From positions 16,984 through 80,983 of the forward strand of contig JBNAVY010000004.1 in NCBI GenBank assembly GCA_049700195.1: 64,000 bases of DNA, in the 5' to 3' direction. A program made the translations under genes and the position numbers. The notes beneath the pieces are model-generated. The model was not told where the DNA came from. It did no database searches and saw only the letters and a program-made list of their open reading frames with translations. This DNA comes from JBNAVY01 sp049700195 (lineage in GTDB: Bacteria > Bacillota > Thermoanaerobacteria > Thermoanaerobacterales > Thermoanaerobacteraceae). Positions 32,484-42,483 of this stretch are shown here, piece after piece (positions within the stretch are counted from its first letter, which is position 1; every line of letters starts with the position of its first letter).

Positions 32484-34787
32484 TTATCTAATAGGAGAAT
32501 TACCAACATTAAAATTATTTTGATTATCTTGATTATCAAGACCGAAATAGGCATTAAATATATCTCTGGCAACATTTGCAACATAGGACCCTGCTCCACC
32601 TTGATATATAACTGCTGCAACTGCTATTTGAGGATTATCATACGGTGCAAATCCTACAAACCATGCATAATTATCTCTGCCCCATACTTCAGCTGTACCT
32701 GTTTTACCTCCTACAGTTACAGGGAAATTCCTGAATGCAGCACTTGCTGTACCTCCTTGTTCTGTAGCACCTTTCATTCCAAGTTTTATTGCATCAAGAT
32801 ATTTTTGTGGTATATCTATTTTATTAAGAATTTCTGGTTTTGTCTGTTCAACAACATTCCCATCCGGTGTTAAAATTTTATCAACAATATGAAGTCTGTA
32901 TCTTGTCCCACCATTTACAAGAGTAGAAATATAGCCAGCTACTTCTAATGGAGTAAATTGATTATCACCCTGCCCAATAGAAGCACTGCAAGCATCTGTT
33001 AAACTCCAGTGTCCAGCAAAATACATGAGACTCCACAACTCTTTCTGAAGTTTAATATCTTTTATACCCATTTTATCTAACTGCAAAAAAGTATTATAAT
33101 CGCTTAAATTGCCCGTATCAATTATTTTAAGTATTTTTTCAAATTGTTCTTGAGTTATTTTTCCATTAGGATTTTTATTATTTTTAACCATAGATCTTAT
33201 AATACTGATATTGTATTCTTTTTTAAACTGTGGACTCCCTATTATACCCTTTGTTTCATAAAGTTCTATACCAGTTTTTTGATCTAAACCAAACTGATGA
33301 GCATAATTTATTATTTTTTCAATATTTGTTCCCATCCTCCTTGCCATCTCATAAAAGAAAGTATCTGTTGAATATTTTATAGCATCAGAGACATTTACCC
33401 ATCCTTGAGTTTGATGATATTCATTCCATAACCAATTAGTTTGCTTTGTATAGGGGAATATACCAGGATCAAGATATTTTTCATCAATAGTTGTAACCCC
33501 AGACTCTAAAGCAGCAAGTGCAACAGCCATTTTATATGTTGAACCAGGAGGAATAGCTCCTTGTGTAGCATAATTAAATACAGGACTGGGTTCAATTGTA
33601 GCATTTCTTGACTTAAAAAGCTCATTTACAATACTTGCAGGAGGATTTCCTGTTGCAAATATATTAGGATCATATCCTGGAACACTGGCAAGAGCTAATA
33701 TTTTACCAGTATGAACATCTACAACAACTGCAGCGCCAATCTTCGCATTTATAAATTTCTTTCCATAAACGCCATTTCTAATATTTTCCATTGTCTTTAT
33801 CAAAGATTCTTCTGCTGCCATTTGTATATTTTTATCAATAGTCAAAAATACGGTATCACCTGGAATGGGTGGAACAACATTTAAATTTTTTATGAATCTT
33901 CCGAAATTATCCACCTCAACCTGTTGTCCTCCATCTTTTCCTTTTAGATATTTTTCATATAAAGCTTCTAAACCAGAGTGACCAACCAAATCTGTAAGTT
34001 TATATTTAGTCATATCCAGATTTTTTAAATCATCTTGTGTTATTCTTCCTATATAACCAAGGCTTTGTGATAAAAGATCACCATAAGGATAATATCTTAT
34101 TGGTTTTACTGTTATAATAACTCCAGGCAATTCTAAATGGTTTTCTTCTATTTCCGAAACAGTTCTCTGATCAACATCAAGAGCAACCTCAACAGGTTGA
34201 TATTGGTTGTAACCCTGTTCTTCCATAAGCTGTCTTACAACCATTATTTTTCTCATATCTGATTTACTATTGTTCTGTGATATTTTAAATTTTTCTACTA
34301 ATATATCCCAGGCCTCTTGAGCAGTAGCATTAATACTTATGTTATTTGCTTTCTTCCATGCAAGTTCTCTTGATTCAAGAGTTGAATTATTTATTTGCGT
34401 TTCTTCTGGATTTTTAAAGTTAAAATATGGTGTACCGTTATCATCTATAAAAATAGGCAAATCATCTTTATACTTAACATTATTTTTAATTAAAATATTA
34501 ACTAATTTTAAAATCGTATCATTAAGATGACTATCTACAACTTCACTTTTCATTATTTCAACTGAAAAGCTTGGCCTGTCAGTTGCAAGCTTAACTCCAT
34601 ATCTATCAACGATATTTCCTCTTGGAGCATCAACTGGAATAAGCCTTATCGCTTGCTTTACAGATAGGTCTCTGTAGTAATCTCCATTAATAAGCTGCAG
34701 ATAAACGAGTCTGCTCGTCAACACAGTAAAAGCTAATAAAATAATTATACCCAGATTATAAAACTTCTTTTTAAACTGCTCATCCAA
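32484..34787 (-). CDS. mrdA: Penicillin-binding protein 2 (class B transpeptidase)
   Basis: A 767-aa peptidoglycan transpeptidase partner of RodA. One N-terminal membrane segment, a PBP dimer domain (about 55-310), then transpeptidase motifs: PGSTYKMAVALA (SxxK), YSTDTFFY (SxN) and GGKTGTAEVWGR (KTG). GAGGGTGA points to a TTG start at 34787. It lies at the end of mreB-mreC-mreD-mrdA. Confidence 0.94.
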   Translation of the reverse strand: MDEQFKKKFYNLGIIILLAFTVLTSRLVYLQLINGDYYRDLSVKQAIRLIPVDAPRGNIVDRYGVKLATDRPSFSVEIMKSEVVDSHLNDTILKLVNILIKNNVKYKDDLPIFIDDNGTPYFNFKNPEETQINNSTLESRELAWKKANNISINATAQEAWDILVEKFKISQNNSKSDMRKIMVVRQLMEEQGYNQYQPVEVALDVDQRTVSEIEENHLELPGVIITVKPIRYYPYGDLLSQSLGYIGRITQDDLKNLDMTKYKLTDLVGHSGLEALYEKYLKGKDGGQQVEVDNFGRFIKNLNVVPPIPGDTVFLTIDKNIQMAAEESLIKTMENIRNGVYGKKFINAKIGAAVVVDVHTGKILALASVPGYDPNIFATGNPPASIVNELFKSRNATIEPSPVFNYATQGAIPPGSTYKMAVALAALESGVTTIDEKYLDPGIFPYTKQTNWLWNEYHQTQGWVNVSDAIKYSTDTFFYEMARRMGTNIEKIINYAHQFGLDQKTGIELYETKGIIGSPQFKKEYNISIIRSMVKNNKNPNGKITQEQFEKILKIIDTGNLSDYNTFLQLDKMGIKDIKLQKELWSLMYFAGHWSLTDACSASIGQGDNQFTPLEVAGYISTLVNGGTRYRLHIVDKILTPDGNVVEQTKPEILNKIDIPQKYLDAIKLGMKGATEQGGTASAAFRNFPVTVGGKTGTAEVWGRDNYAWFVGFAPYDNPQIAVAAVIYQGGAGSYVANVARDIFNAYFGLDNQDNQNNFNVGNSPIR

Positions 34788-34819
34788 ATATATCACCCTC
34801 AAAATAAAGAAGAGTTATA

Positions 34820-35332
34820 CTACATATCTTTAAACAAACTCTTTCTGCTATCATTTATATATCTATTAAAAATAACAATGTACTTATAAAAAAATATTAT
34901 TATAACAGTATTATATATTGCTTGTTTTATTGCAATATCTGTAAAATTTGCAGCAAAATCAAAATGATATTTCATTAAAACCATAGAAAACATTATTATA
35001 AGGTTATACACAATTGTACCTATAAAAACAAATACAGAAGCAACAAAAGTACTTTCTTTAAAAACATTTTTACTTATAATACCAGAAACATATGAAACAA
35101 GCAATAATGGCAATGTGTTAACTCCAATAGCATTATTAAATAAAATATCTTGAAAAAGTCCGCCAAATAAACTGAGGTAAATAGCTTCTGTTTGCCCATT
35201 TAAAAGTGAAAAACTTAAAATAACTACAAGAACAGTGTCGGGTTTAACTCCAAAAAAACTAATATATTGAAATAAAGTAGACTGTAATATTATTAATAAC
35301 AATACCAATAAATATTTATATATAATTCTCAT
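34820..35332 (-). CDS. mreD: Rod-shape determining protein MreD
   Basis: A 170-aa membrane protein with about five segments; FFGVKPDTVLVVILSFSLLNG and the GLFQDILFNNAIGVNTLPLLLVS loop fit the MreD family. It lies between mreC and mrdA, spaced 5 and 32 nt. Confidence 0.92.
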   Translation of the reverse strand: MRIIYKYLLVLLLIILQSTLFQYISFFGVKPDTVLVVILSFSLLNGQTEAIYLSLFGGLFQDILFNNAIGVNTLPLLLVSYVSGIISKNVFKESTFVASVFVFIGTIVYNLIIMFSMVLMKYHFDFAANFTDIAIKQAIYNTVIIIFFYKYIVIFNRYINDSRKSLFKDM

Positions 35333-35337
35333 AAATT

Positions 35338-36168
35338 CTACTTCCCTGTATTTTTTATGTTTGTTACAACAAGTACGTATTCTAATCTTTCAAAATCAGC
35401 CGAAGGTTTTATTACTGCTTGTTTTAGCAATGAACCAGGTTCTTTTGTAACTTTTAATACCTTACCTATAATAAGCCCTTTTGGGAACTTGCTCATATCA
35501 GATGTTGTAATTATATCACCTTCAATAAGTTCAGCATCTAAAGGAAGATATATCATAATAAGTCCACCATTGGAGTCTCCTCTTACAATTCCGTTATCTC
35601 TTGTTCTAATATCAATTGCACTTACAGAACTGTCGCGGTCAACTATAGATAATACCTTAGACCAATTTGAACCAACATTTGTAACTTCTCCTATCATATT
35701 GCCTTTTTCATCCAAAACCGCCATTCCAGGCTTAATACCCTCATTAGTACCAATATCAATATTAAATGTATTAAACCAATTCCCCGGATTTTTACCAATA
35801 ATTGTTGCTGATTTTGTTACTATCTCACTATTTTTATCTTTAAATTCTAAAGCTTGTTTTAAACGTTGATTTTCATTTATAAGTTCCTGCAGTTTTATAT
35901 TATCTTTTTTTAATTTTTCAACCTCATTTTGAAGTTTATTATTTGTTTCTCTTAAAGTTCCAATTTCTTTTATAGACCTTATAAAGTTAGAAATATAATT
36001 TCCAGTCATATACAAAGTCTTTTGAACGGGAGCAAAAATAGAACCTGCAAAAGATTCTAGTTTTGTGACATTCCTTCCGCCCCCATAGCTATAAGCCATA
36101 GCAGCAATAAGTGCCACGGCTATAAAAAATACAAAAACAACCTGCTTATACTTTGAAAAACGTGGCAC
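35338..36168 (-). CDS. mreC: Rod-shape determining protein MreC
   Basis: A 276-aa protein with an N-terminal membrane anchor (about 8-27), a coiled coil (about 65-110) and a beta-barrel domain with IIGKNPGNWFNTFNID, NEGIKPGMAVLDEKG and VTNVGSNWSKVLSIVDRDSSV. It scaffolds PBP2 and MreB. Confidence 0.94.
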   Translation of the reverse strand: MPRFSKYKQVVFVFFIAVALIAAMAYSYGGGRNVTKLESFAGSIFAPVQKTLYMTGNYISNFIRSIKEIGTLRETNNKLQNEVEKLKKDNIKLQELINENQRLKQALEFKDKNSEIVTKSATIIGKNPGNWFNTFNIDIGTNEGIKPGMAVLDEKGNMIGEVTNVGSNWSKVLSIVDRDSSVSAIDIRTRDNGIVRGDSNGGLIMIYLPLDAELIEGDIITTSDMSKFPKGLIIGKVLKVTKEPGSLLKQAVIKPSADFERLEYVLVVTNIKNTGK

Positions 36169-36181
36169 TTTTATCCTCCTC

Positions 36182-37201
36182 TCAGCCTTTTGTCACAGGA
36201 TTTAAGACTCTTCTAAAAAGTGAACTTTCTTCAAGTATTTTCCCTGCACCTAAAGCAACACAATCACATGGCTGATCTGCGATTTGAACGGGCATACCAG
36301 TTTCCTGTCTTATAAGATTATCAATACCACTTAGCATGGCTCCGCCACCTGTTAGCATTATACCTCTATCCATAATATCTGCGGCAAGCTCTGGTGGTGT
36401 TTTTTCTAAAGTCATTTTTATAGCTTCTATTATACTTGATACTGGATCTTTTAATGCCTCCAAAATTTCTGTAGATGTTATTTTAAGTGTCTTGGGAAGA
36501 CCAGATACTAAATCTCTTCCTCTTATATCCATTGTCTCTTCTTTTGTCTTTGGAAATGCAGAACCAATTTGTATTTTTATTTCTTCAGCAGTTCTTTCTC
36601 CAATCATAAGATTATATTCACGTTTAATATAGTTTATTATTGATTCATCCATCTCATCTCCGCCAACTCTTAGAGATTTACTAGTCACAATGCCACCAAG
36701 GGAGATTATTGCAACATCAGTTGTACCTCCACCTATATCGACAACCATGCTTCCTGTCGGTTCTTCAACAGGAAGACCTGCTCCTATAGCTGCTGCCATT
36801 GGTTCTTCAACTGTATGAGCTTCTTTTGCACCTGCCTGAAGTGCTGCTTCTGTTACTGCCCTTTTTTCAACTTCTGTAACACCAGATGGAATACCTACAA
36901 TAACTCTAGGCCTGAATAGCCCTTTTCTAGGATTAACTTTACTTATAAAATGATCTAACATTGTTTTTGTAATATCAAAATCAGCTATAACACCATCTCT
37001 CATAGGTCTTATTGCAATTATATTCCCTGGTGTTCTACCTACCATTTTTTTTGCTTCTTCTCCAACTGCAAGAACTGTGTTGGAATCAGTTCTTATAGCT
37101 ACAACAGAAGGCTCCCTTAAAATTATACCTTTCCCTTGAACATAAACAAGTGTTGTTGCTGTACCTAAATCTATTCCAATATCTTTTGAAAAACCTTTCA
37201 T
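36182..37201 (-). CDS. mreB: Actin-like rod-shape protein MreB
   Basis: A 339-aa bacterial actin. Phosphate loops GIDLGTATTLVYVQGKGI and DIGGGTTDVAIISLGG, and the adenosine motif LTGGGAMLSGIDNLI are present. First gene of the mreBCD-mrdA series, immediately downstream of radC. Confidence 0.97.
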   Translation of the reverse strand: MKGFSKDIGIDLGTATTLVYVQGKGIILREPSVVAIRTDSNTVLAVGEEAKKMVGRTPGNIIAIRPMRDGVIADFDITKTMLDHFISKVNPRKGLFRPRVIVGIPSGVTEVEKRAVTEAALQAGAKEAHTVEEPMAAAIGAGLPVEEPTGSMVVDIGGGTTDVAIISLGGIVTSKSLRVGGDEMDESIINYIKREYNLMIGERTAEEIKIQIGSAFPKTKEETMDIRGRDLVSGLPKTLKITSTEILEALKDPVSSIIEAIKMTLEKTPPELAADIMDRGIMLTGGGAMLSGIDNLIRQETGMPVQIADQPCDCVALGAGKILEESSLFRRVLNPVTKG

Positions 37202-37222
37202 CTAATATATACTCCTTCCTAT

Positions 37223-37924
37223 TTATTCAAAATCATAGTACCCTTTTTCTTTAAAACTTATACCCTTGCCATCACCAATTATAATATGATCTAATACCTT
37301 TATACCTAAAATATTGCCACCTTCAAAAAGCCTTTTTGTAACATCTAAATCTTCTTTGCTAGGTGTTGGATCCCCACTGGGGTGATTATGAACCAGAATT
37401 ATTGAAGAAGATGCTCTTTCTATAGCAGCTTTAAAAACTTCTCGTGGATGAACAATCGAAGAATTTAAGCTTCCAACAGAAATTGTTTCAATAGCAATAA
37501 CTCTATTTTTAGTATTTAGCATAATTATCTTAAAATGTTCTTTATTTAAATATCTCATATCATCCATCACCAAATTTATAACATCTTCAGGTGATTTTAT
37601 CGTAAAATTATAATTTGATGAGTATGCCATAAGTCTTCTTCCAAGTTCTAAAGCAGCCTTTAATTTAACTGCTTTGGCAATACCTATACCTTTTATACTG
37701 GATAACCTTTCAACACCGGAATCAATAATAAACTTTATTCCTCTATCATCTTTTATCAATCTTTGTGCTAATAAAATAGCACTTTCGGATTTAGTTCCTG
37801 TCCCTAATATTATAGCTATGAGTTCTGCATTTGACAATACATCTGCACCATATTTAATAAGCCTTTCCCTTGGCCTTTCATCCTCAGGCAAGTCTTTTAT
37901 CATGATGCCAGAATAATCCCCCAA
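37223..37924 (-). CDS. radC: RadC/MPN domain protein
   Basis: About 233 aa. Helix-hairpin-helix region (about 60-75, SSIKGIGIAKAVKLKAALELG) and C-terminal JAB/MPN metal site HNHPSGDPTPSKED. The molecular role is unsettled despite the old repair name. Start choice: TTG at 37924 has GAGAGGG 8 nt upstream; GTG at 37933 and ATG at 37903 (giving the common MIKDLPEDERPRERL opening) are alternatives. Confidence 0.92.
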   Translation of the reverse strand: MGDYSGIMIKDLPEDERPRERLIKYGADVLSNAELIAIILGTGTKSESAILLAQRLIKDDRGIKFIIDSGVERLSSIKGIGIAKAVKLKAALELGRRLMAYSSNYNFTIKSPEDVINLVMDDMRYLNKEHFKIIMLNTKNRVIAIETISVGSLNSSIVHPREVFKAAIERASSSIILVHNHPSGDPTPSKEDLDVTKRLFEGGNILGIKVLDHIIIGDGKGISFKEKGYYDFE

Positions 37925-37937
37925 TACATTCACCCTC

Positions 37938-38516
37938 TCAAAGCAAATTTATATTAAAATTATCCTTTAAAAGACTTGAAAGCTTTGAAAGCGGAAATCC
38001 AACTACATTAAAATAATCACCTTCAATTTTTTCTACAATAAGTGCGCCAAAACCTTGAATAGCATAAGCACCCGCTTTATCTAAGCATTCTCCTGTTTTT
38101 ATATATCTTAAAATTTCTTCATTATCTAATTTTTTTATCCATACTTTTGTTTCAGAAAAATCATTAACATATTTTAAATCAGGAGTTCGTACTATAGAAA
38201 GCCCTGTATACACTTTATGCATTTTACCAGATAATTTTTTTAACATCAAAAAAGCTCTTTTTTCATCTTGAGGTTTACCTAAAATCTCATTATCTATAAC
38301 AACAATCGTATCTGCTCCAAGAACAATAGACTCTTCTTTTATACTATTAGCAACAGAGTATGTTTTCTTATAAGCTATATCCATAACATATTTTGATGGT
38401 TCAAATTCCTTTGATTGCTCATTAATATCACTTTTTACAATCTTAAAGGATAATCCCAAACTATCAAGCAGCTCTTTTCTTCTAGGAGAGCCTGAGGCAA
38501 GAATAAAATTCACCAT
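37938..38516 (-). CDS. maf: Nucleoside triphosphate pyrophosphatase Maf
   Basis: A 192-aa house-cleaning pyrophosphatase acting on dTTP/UTP or modified nucleotides. FILASGSPRRKELLDSLG opens the protein; GADTIVVIDNEILGKP contains the catalytic Asp. ATG at 38516 follows TAGGTGATT. Upstream of radC-mreB, the usual Firmicute order. Confidence 0.95.
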   Translation of the reverse strand: MVNFILASGSPRRKELLDSLGLSFKIVKSDINEQSKEFEPSKYVMDIAYKKTYSVANSIKEESIVLGADTIVVIDNEILGKPQDEKRAFLMLKKLSGKMHKVYTGLSIVRTPDLKYVNDFSETKVWIKKLDNEEILRYIKTGECLDKAGAYAIQGFGALIVEKIEGDYFNVVGFPLSKLSSLLKDNFNINLL

Positions 38517-38522
38517 AATCAC

Positions 38523-38777
38523 CTACATTTTATAGTAAGCATATATTGCAATTATAAGCCCTAATACAGCTCCTATATTTATTTTAAATGACAACATAAA
38601 AGAAAATCTGATAAAATTCAAATCCAAAGAAACTGGACTGTTCATTCCAATTATTTGCTGATAGGCTAATTGCTTAAAAAAATTTGCAAGTAAATCTCCG
38701 GTAAAACCTCCTAGTATAAGTCCTGCAACAATTAGAAAAACAAGTGTCCATGGACTTTTGTTCCTTTTCAACCTCAC
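38523..38777 (-). CDS. DUF4321 membrane protein
   Basis: An 84-aa protein with two membrane segments (about 10-30 and 60-82) and the pattern SPWTLVFLIVAGLILGGFTG, typical of the short DUF4321 family found next to maf in clostridia. Function unknown. Confidence 0.78.
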   Translation of the reverse strand: MRLKRNKSPWTLVFLIVAGLILGGFTGDLLANFFKQLAYQQIIGMNSPVSLDLNFIRFSFMLSFKINIGAVLGLIIAIYAYYKM

Positions 38778-38874
38778 TCACTCCTTAAGTATATTTTGTC
38801 ACTTTAAAATATTATTAAACTCATTCTAATTAATTATATCATAAAATATATATATTTGATAAGTAAATTACAAA

Positions 38875-38915
38875 TAAAAAATTGGAAAAGCTCCTGAGAT
38901 TATTCAGGAGCTTTT
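38875..38915 (-). terminator. Intrinsic terminator of the hydrogenase operon
   Basis: AAAAGCTCCTGA / TCAGGAGCTTTT stem, followed on the minus strand by CCAATTTTTT. It overlaps the hydA stop. Confidence 0.88.
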
Positions 38916-40659
38916 ATTTCCTTACAGGATATAATTCTTGAACAGAATAATGAGTATGAAGCAAATGATGTGATTTTTCACTTAAGGGTTTATCAAGAAA
39001 ATCTTCATACAGTTTTTTTATCATAGGATTTTCATGTGATTTTCTGATTGGTAAATTTTTATCTGCTTCATATATTGCTTTGGATCTCAATTCTTTTACT
39101 TTTTCTTTTTCTTTAGGATCATGTATTGGCTGCCCACCACCCATTATACAACCTCCTGGGCATCCCATCACTTCTATAAAATGATATTCAACTTTACCTT
39201 CTTTAACTTTGTCTAACAGTTTCTTAGCATTTCCAGTACCATTTGCAATAGCTACTTTAATTTTCATTTCACCAATGTCAATAGATGCCTCTCTTACACC
39301 TTCTAAACCTCGAACTTCATTATAATCAAATTTATCTAACTCTCTTCCTTCAACAATTTCTGCAACAGTTCTTAATGCTGCTTCCATAACACCTCCTGTA
39401 GCACCAAATATTACAGCAGCACCTGTTGACATACCAAGAGGATCATCAAATTTTTCATCTTTTAAATTTATAAAATCTATACCTGCTTCTTTAATCATTC
39501 TTGCAAGTTCTCTGGTAGTTAAAACTGCGTCTACATCTTTTATACCATTATGAATCATTTGAGGTCTTTCTATTTCTACTTTTTTAGCAGTGCATGGCAT
39601 AATAGAAACAACAAACATTTCCTCAGGATTAATGCCCTTCATTTCAGCATAATAACTCTTAACTAATGCACCCATCATCATGTGAGGAGATTTACACGTT
39701 GATATATTTTCTATAAACTCTGGATAATATTTTTCACAATAATTTATCCAACCAGGACTACAAGAAGTTATCATTGGAAGTTTTCCTCCATTTTTAATCC
39801 TGTGTAAAAGTTCCGATCCTTCTTCCATTATAGTAAGATCTGCTGCAAAATCAGTATCAAAAATACTGTCAAATCCTAATCTTCTTAATGCTGCTGCCAT
39901 TTTCCCTGTTACAATAGATCCTATTGGCATTCCAAATTCTTCGCCTAATGCAACTCTTACAGCAGGAGCAGTTTGTACTACAACATATTTCTTTTTATCA
40001 TTAAGAGCCTCATAGACTCTATCTATATGGCTTTTTTCATATATTGCACCAACAGGACAAACTTCTATACATTGACCACAGCTTATACATGGTGAATCAT
40101 TCAGACTCCTGCCAAAAGAAGGGGCTACCATTGTTTTAAATCCTCTTCCCACCATTCCCAGTGCAAATACATTTTGTATCTGTGCACATGTAGCAACGCA
40201 TCTTCTACATAAAATACACTTATTAGGATCTCTAACAATTGCAGGTGAAACATCATCGATAGGATACCTGATGTTTTCTCCCTCAAATCTTATTTCATCT
40301 ATTCCTAATTTATCAGATAAATTCTGTAATTCACAGCCTGTATTCCTTACACATGTAAGACAACTTCTATCATGATTAGATAAAATCAATTCAAGATTTG
40401 CCTTTCTTGCTTCTCTTACTTTTGGTGTATTCGTGTAAATTTTCATCCCATTACTTACAGGATAAGTACACGATGTCTGAAGATTTTTTATACCTTCAAT
40501 TTCTACTATACATATACGGCATGCTCCTATTTGATTTATATTTTTTAAATAACATAGTGTCGGAATATCAATTCCAGCTTCTTTAGCAGCTTCTAATACA
40601 GTATAATCAGATGGAACTTCTACTTCAATGCCGTCTATAGTTACTTTTACTCTATCCAT
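38914..40659 (-). CDS. hydA: [FeFe]-hydrogenase catalytic subunit HydA (multisubunit, NAD-linked type)
   Basis: 581 aa. In order: plant-type [2Fe-2S] domain (about 1-75), His-Cys3 [4Fe-4S] domain with HDRSCLTCVRNTGC, two [4Fe-4S] motifs (CILCRRCVATCAQ, CISCGQCIEVCP), then the H-cluster domain (about 220-575) with L1 TSCSPGW (Cys300-Ser301), L2 MPCTAKKVE and L3 VMGCPGGCIMGGGQP. L1 has Ser where the second Cys stands in the textbook TSCCPGW. With HydB and HydC it should oxidise NADH and reduced ferredoxin together to make H2 (electron confurcation), or the reverse. The bifurcating role is inferred from subunit architecture. Confidence 0.95.
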   Translation of the reverse strand: MDRVKVTIDGIEVEVPSDYTVLEAAKEAGIDIPTLCYLKNINQIGACRICIVEIEGIKNLQTSCTYPVSNGMKIYTNTPKVREARKANLELILSNHDRSCLTCVRNTGCELQNLSDKLGIDEIRFEGENIRYPIDDVSPAIVRDPNKCILCRRCVATCAQIQNVFALGMVGRGFKTMVAPSFGRSLNDSPCISCGQCIEVCPVGAIYEKSHIDRVYEALNDKKKYVVVQTAPAVRVALGEEFGMPIGSIVTGKMAAALRRLGFDSIFDTDFAADLTIMEEGSELLHRIKNGGKLPMITSCSPGWINYCEKYYPEFIENISTCKSPHMMMGALVKSYYAEMKGINPEEMFVVSIMPCTAKKVEIERPQMIHNGIKDVDAVLTTRELARMIKEAGIDFINLKDEKFDDPLGMSTGAAVIFGATGGVMEAALRTVAEIVEGRELDKFDYNEVRGLEGVREASIDIGEMKIKVAIANGTGNAKKLLDKVKEGKVEYHFIEVMGCPGGCIMGGGQPIHDPKEKEKVKELRSKAIYEADKNLPIRKSHENPMIKKLYEDFLDKPLSEKSHHLLHTHYSVQELYPVRK

Positions 40660-40679
40660 ATCTGAACTCCTTTCATTTA

Positions 40680-42470
40680 TTATTTTTTGTATATAGCATC
40701 AAAAGGACATTTTTCTATACAAGTGCCGCATTTAATACATTTGTCCTGATCTATAACATAAGGCTGTTTTGGTTTCCCTGATATTGCATTAGTAGGACAA
40801 TTTTTTGCACATATACCGCAAGACCTGCATTTATCCGGATTAATATTAAACTTTAATAAAGACTGACAAACTCCAGCAGGACATCTTTTTTCTTTTATAT
40901 GTGCTTCATATTCATCTCTGAAATATTTAATTGTTGATAAAACAGGGTTTGGTGCTGTCTGGCCAAGACCGCAAAGAGCTGTTGCTTTTATTGTATTTGC
41001 AAGAGTTTCAAGCTTTTCGATATCTCCTTCTTCTCCTTTGCCTGAAGTTATCTTATTTAAAAGCTCAAGCATACGCCTTGTGCCAATTCTGCAAGGAGCA
41101 CATTTCCCACAAGACTCGTCAACCGTAAACTCAAGGAAAAACTTAGCTATATCTACCATACAATTATCTTCATCCATAACTATAAGACCGCCAGAACCCA
41201 TCATAGAACCTATATTAATTAACGAATCATAGTCAATAGGTGTATCTAAATGTTCTTCCGGTATACATCCTCCTGATGGTCCTCCTGTCTGAGCAGCTTT
41301 AAATTTCTTTCCATTAGGTATTCCTCCACCTATTTCATAAATAATTTCTCTTAAAGTTGTACCCATTGGCACTTCAACAAGGCCAGTATTATTAATTTTA
41401 CCTCCTAAAGCAAAAACCTTTGTACCTTTTGATTTTTCTGTTCCCATACTTTTAAACCACTCTGAACCATTTAAAATTATTATTGGAACATTAGCATAGG
41501 TTTCCACATTATTTATAATTGTTGGCTTTTCCCAAACACCTTTTACCGCAGGAAAAGGTGGCCTTGGCCTTGGTTCTCCTCTTTTACCCATAACAGAATT
41601 TAAAAGTGCAGTTTCTTCTCCACAAACAAATGCTCCTGCTCCCAATCTTATTTCTATATCAAAATCAAAACCTTTATTAAATATATTTTTTCCTAAAAGT
41701 CCGTAATCTCTTGCTTGCTCTATAGCAATTTTAAGCCTTTTAACTGCTAGAGGATATTCAGCTCTTACATAAATATATCCATAATTTGCTCCTATAGCAT
41801 ATCCGGCTATGGCCATAGCTTCTAAAACACTGTGTGGATCTCCCTCCAAAACACTCCTGTCCATAAAAGCCCCTGGATCACCTTCATCAGCATTACATAC
41901 GACATACTTAGGCATATCTTTTTGATTATATGCAAATTCCCACTTTATACCTGTAGGAAATCCTCCGCCCCCTCTACCTCTTAAGCCAGAATTTTTAATT
42001 TCATCAATAACATCTTTTGGATTCATACTAGTTAATACTTTGCCTAAAGCCTTATATGCATCAAAAGCAATTGCTTCATTAATATCTTCAGGGTTAATTA
42101 CGCCACAGTTTCTTAAGGCTACCCTTCTTTGTTTCCTAAAAAAAGGTGTATCTTCTAATGGTTTTATTTCTCCTTTTTCAAGGCTTTCACCATATATATA
42201 TTTTTTAACTGGTCTTCCTTTTAATAAATGCTCCTCAACAATTTCAGGAATATATTCAGGCTTTACTTTACTATAAAAAACACCTTCTGGATAAATTACA
42301 ACAACAGGCCCTAACTCGCATAAACCAAAACAACCTGTTCTTACAACCTTTATTTCTTTTTCTAAGCCTTTTTTCATAATTTCTTCTGTAAAAACTTCTG
42401 CTACTTTATCTGAATTTGATGAGGTACAACCGGTACCCGCACAAATCATTACATGCGATCTATACAGCAT
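40680..42470 (-). CDS. hydB: Hydrogenase NADH-binding subunit HydB (NuoF-like)
   Basis: 596 aa. N-terminal thioredoxin-like [2Fe-2S] domain (CAGTGCTSSNSDK, CFGLCELGP), then NuoF-like FMN/NADH domain with GRGGGGFPTGIKWEF and GEETALLNSVMG, the [4Fe-4S] motif ESCGKCAPCRIGTRRM, and a C-terminal pair of [4Fe-4S] motifs (CRSCGICAKNCP, CIKCGTCIEKCP). It carries electrons between NAD(H), ferredoxin and HydA. It is the FMN-containing subunit in bifurcating hydrogenases. Confidence 0.95.
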   Translation of the reverse strand: MLYRSHVMICAGTGCTSSNSDKVAEVFTEEIMKKGLEKEIKVVRTGCFGLCELGPVVVIYPEGVFYSKVKPEYIPEIVEEHLLKGRPVKKYIYGESLEKGEIKPLEDTPFFRKQRRVALRNCGVINPEDINEAIAFDAYKALGKVLTSMNPKDVIDEIKNSGLRGRGGGGFPTGIKWEFAYNQKDMPKYVVCNADEGDPGAFMDRSVLEGDPHSVLEAMAIAGYAIGANYGYIYVRAEYPLAVKRLKIAIEQARDYGLLGKNIFNKGFDFDIEIRLGAGAFVCGEETALLNSVMGKRGEPRPRPPFPAVKGVWEKPTIINNVETYANVPIIILNGSEWFKSMGTEKSKGTKVFALGGKINNTGLVEVPMGTTLREIIYEIGGGIPNGKKFKAAQTGGPSGGCIPEEHLDTPIDYDSLINIGSMMGSGGLIVMDEDNCMVDIAKFFLEFTVDESCGKCAPCRIGTRRMLELLNKITSGKGEEGDIEKLETLANTIKATALCGLGQTAPNPVLSTIKYFRDEYEAHIKEKRCPAGVCQSLLKFNINPDKCRSCGICAKNCPTNAISGKPKQPYVIDQDKCIKCGTCIEKCPFDAIYKK

Positions 42471-42483
42471 TTTTTCCCCTCCT

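Noticed and set aside
32463..32873. 136-aa plus-strand ORF opposite the 3' end of mrdA
   Set aside because: Antisense to the conserved KTG region of PBP2; Cys/Tyr/Ile-rich composition typical of shadow frames.
35357..35869. 170-aa plus-strand ORF opposite mreC
   Set aside because: It lies fully inside mreC and has no recognisable domain or initiation site.
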